This document shows positions 62,782 through 64,000 of a stretch of DNA of 64,000 nucleotides, piece by piece. Within the stretch, counting starts at the first letter, position 1. Every line of letters begins with the position of its first letter. The DNA lies in the NCBI RefSeq assembly GCF_000264455.2, contig NC_017956.1:2958001-3022000 (forward strand), read 5' to 3'. The notes beneath the pieces are model-generated. The model saw only the letters and a program-made list of their open reading frames with translations, had not been told where the DNA came from and made no database searches. This stretch comes from Tistrella mobilis KA081020-065. GTDB lineage: Bacteria; Pseudomonadota; Alphaproteobacteria; Tistrellales; Tistrellaceae. Both the position numbers and the translations under genes were made by a program.

Positions 62782-63636
62782 TCATCGCAGACCCAGATCG
62801 TCCAGCACCTGGCGGGTGATCTGACGGCGGCGGGTCTCCGCAGCCGGTCCCGTGCCGCGGGCCTCGCCCGTGGTCAGGATGCGCGAGATCCGCCCCGGAT
62901 GCGGCCGCATCACCACGATGCGGTCGCCCATCCGGATCGCCTCGTCGACGTCATGGGTCACCATCACCGCCGTCAGGCCTTCGCTCCGGATGATGCCGGC
63001 CACCTCGTCCTGCAGCCGACGACGGGTGATGGCATCCAGTGCCGCGAAGGGTTCGTCGAGCAGCAGGATGCGCGGTCGCGCGACCAGCGCCCGCGCCAGG
63101 GCCACCCGCTGCGCCTGCCCGCCCGACAGCTGCCCCGGCCAGGATCGGGCATGGGCGGAGAGCCCGACACGCGCCAGCTCCGCCCGTGCCCGCGCCAGCC
63201 GTTCCCGGCGCGGCACGCTGTGTGCGACCAGAGCATGGGCGACATTGTCCTCGACCCTGGTCCACGGGAACAGTCGGTGGTCCTGGAAGACGATGCCGCG
63301 ATCGGTATCGGGCCCGTCCACGAGCCGTCCATCGACGAGAATCCGGCCGGTGTCCGGTCGGTCGAGCCCCAGGATCAGCCGGAGCAGGGTGGATTTGCCG
63401 CAGCCCGAGGCGCCGACCACGACCAGTGTCTCGCCAGGGGCGGCCGCAAGCGAAATCCCCGACAGCACCTCGACCTCGCGGCCATCGAGCGGGAAGCGCC
63501 GCCCGACCCGGTCGAGATCGAGCGCCGCGCCGCGTGCCGCGACGACCGGCGGATGCGCAGTCGCCGCAGCATCGGCGGGATCCGCATCGGGCAGGGCAAA
63601 GAACGGAAAATCGATCGGACGGGTCTCGGACATCAC
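62782..63636 (-). CDS. ABC transporter ATP-binding protein, nitrate/sulfonate/taurine type
   Basis: This 284-aa single NBD has an N-terminal extension of about 35 residues, Walker A VVVGASGCGKSTLLRLILGL, Q-loop VFQDHRLFPWTRVEDNV, signature GQLSGGQAQRVALARALVARP, Walker B ILLLDEPFAALDAITRRRLQDEV and H-loop MVTHDVDEAIRMGDRIVVM. This is the SsuB/TauB pattern. Its ATG overlaps the upstream permease stop (ATGA). It converges with the M14 gene. Confidence 0.92.
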   Translation of the reverse strand: MMSETRPIDFPFFALPDADPADAAATAHPPVVAARGAALDLDRVGRRFPLDGREVEVLSGISLAAAPGETLVVVGASGCGKSTLLRLILGLDRPDTGRILVDGRLVDGPDTDRGIVFQDHRLFPWTRVEDNVAHALVAHSVPRRERLARARAELARVGLSAHARSWPGQLSGGQAQRVALARALVARPRILLLDEPFAALDAITRRRLQDEVAGIIRSEGLTAVMVTHDVDEAIRMGDRIVVMRPHPGRISRILTTGEARGTGPAAETRRRQITRQVLDDLGLR

Positions 63637-64000
63637 GACGTCCTCCTGAAAACGGACGGGCTCCTGAAAACGGACGGGCTCCTGAAAACGGATGGGCCGC
63701 TCACGGCCCCGGTCGGGTGTCGGGTCAGCAGGCGGGTCAGACGCCGGGCAAGCAGGGTCTGTGCGGTACCGAGAGCGCCGAGCAGCACCACGCCCAGGAT
63801 CACCACCTCCATCTGCATATGTTCACGGGCACCGCTCATCAGCCCGCCGATGCCGGGGCCGACCGTCATGAAGTATTCGGCACCGATGGTCCCGAGCCAG
63901 GCATAGATCAGGCCCTGATGCAGACCGGTGGCGATGGCCGGTGCCGCGGCCGGCAGGATCACCGACCCGAACCGCCGCAATGGGCCGAAGCGCAGCACGG
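63633..64000 (-). CDS. ABC transporter permease (SsuC/TauC-like), partial
   Basis: This is the C-terminal 121 or so residues of a binding-protein-dependent permease; the gene enters from beyond the right edge. FGSVILPAAAPAIATGLHQGLIYAWLGTIGAEYFM matches the segment following the EAA loop of SsuC-type permeases. MEVVILGVVLLGALGTAQTLLARRLTRLL is the last helix. The C-terminus ends in three PSVFR(S/R) repeats encoded by an 18-bp tandem repeat. Confidence 0.85.
   Translation of the reverse strand, partial: VLRFGPLRRFGSVILPAAAPAIATGLHQGLIYAWLGTIGAEYFMTVGPGIGGLMSGAREHMQMEVVILGVVLLGALGTAQTLLARRLTRLLTRHPTGAVSGPSVFRSPSVFRSPSVFRRTS
63643..63696 (-). repeat. Three tandem 18-bp units at the permease 3' end
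   Basis: The unit ctcctgaaaacggacggg occurs at 63643-63660, 63661-63678 and, with one change, 63679-63696. It is in frame, adds PSVFRS repeats to the permease C-terminus, and lies seven bases from the ATPase start, so copy-number change would alter the coupled gene's leader. Confidence 0.85.

Overview
The window is a GC-rich (roughly 70 %) bacterial chromosome segment with densely packed genes. Several things point to an alphaproteobacterium of the Rhodospirillales/Tistrella kind: the small SRP RNA directly before dnaX, the rpmH-rnpA-yidD-yidC-engB-argB block, the dapD-dapE pair, def-fmt-truA, and ExbB with a long N-terminal extension. This assignment is inference from gene order and composition. 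No rRNA, tRNA, CRISPR array, insertion sequence or intact prophage was seen.

Layout. 1-5.7 kb: the end of a lytic transglycosylase, exbB-exbD-tonB, moaB and a radical SAM protein. 5.7-11.9 kb (minus): a GT2/LAB_N/GT39 envelope-glycosylation operon, a two-component system and NudC. 12-19.3 kb: SRP RNA, dnaX and ybaB, then recR only 3.8 kb later, because an AraC-type regulator, a VOC protein, an HD/P-loop protein, Dps and a nucleotidyltransferase-like gene sit in between. 19.3-23.8 kb: a glycosyltransferase, then a lower-GC minus-strand segment. That segment holds a beta-helix protein, a 16-residue peptide gene with a strong RBS, two hairpins and an M29/NicX-fold metalloenzyme. 23.9-27.7 kb: rmuC and def-fmt-truA. 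27.6-33.1 kb (minus): fecI-fecR-TonB-dependent receptor-PepSY. 33.2-36.8 kb (minus): a nucleotidase, dapD, dapE and a membrane protein. 36.9-40.3 kb: an EAL protein and a globin-coupled chemoreceptor. 40.3-45.2 kb (minus): argB, engB, yidC, yidD, rnpA, rpmH. 45.3-55 kb: a lipoprotein, a P-type ATPase, TVP38 + flavin oxidoreductase + histidine kinase, an O-methyltransferase and a CYTH/CHAD protein. 55.3-62.8 kb: a peptide ABC importer operon with an M14 carboxypeptidase. 62.8-64 kb (minus): a sulfonate/nitrate-type ABC importer running off the end.

How the genes work together. ExbB/ExbD/TonB energise outer-membrane receptors. The FecI/FecR/receptor set is a surface-signalling siderophore system, and both loci carry Fur-type palindromes, so they probably form one iron regulon. 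The dipeptide importer brings in peptides that the co-transcribed carboxypeptidase can trim. dapD/dapE and argB serve lysine/peptidoglycan and arginine synthesis.

Most notable: (1) the peptide-hairpin-metalloenzyme cassette at 20.57-22.0 kb, which has the layout of a RiPP-like locus with no tailoring family I recognise; (2) a correctly phased G7 slippery heptamer with a downstream stem in dnaX, predicting a gamma-like product of about 430 residues; (3) a structured 61-62 bp repeat array between importer genes with a compensatory base change; (4) a 24-bp perfect palindrome and a 13-bp inverted repeat over a start codon.
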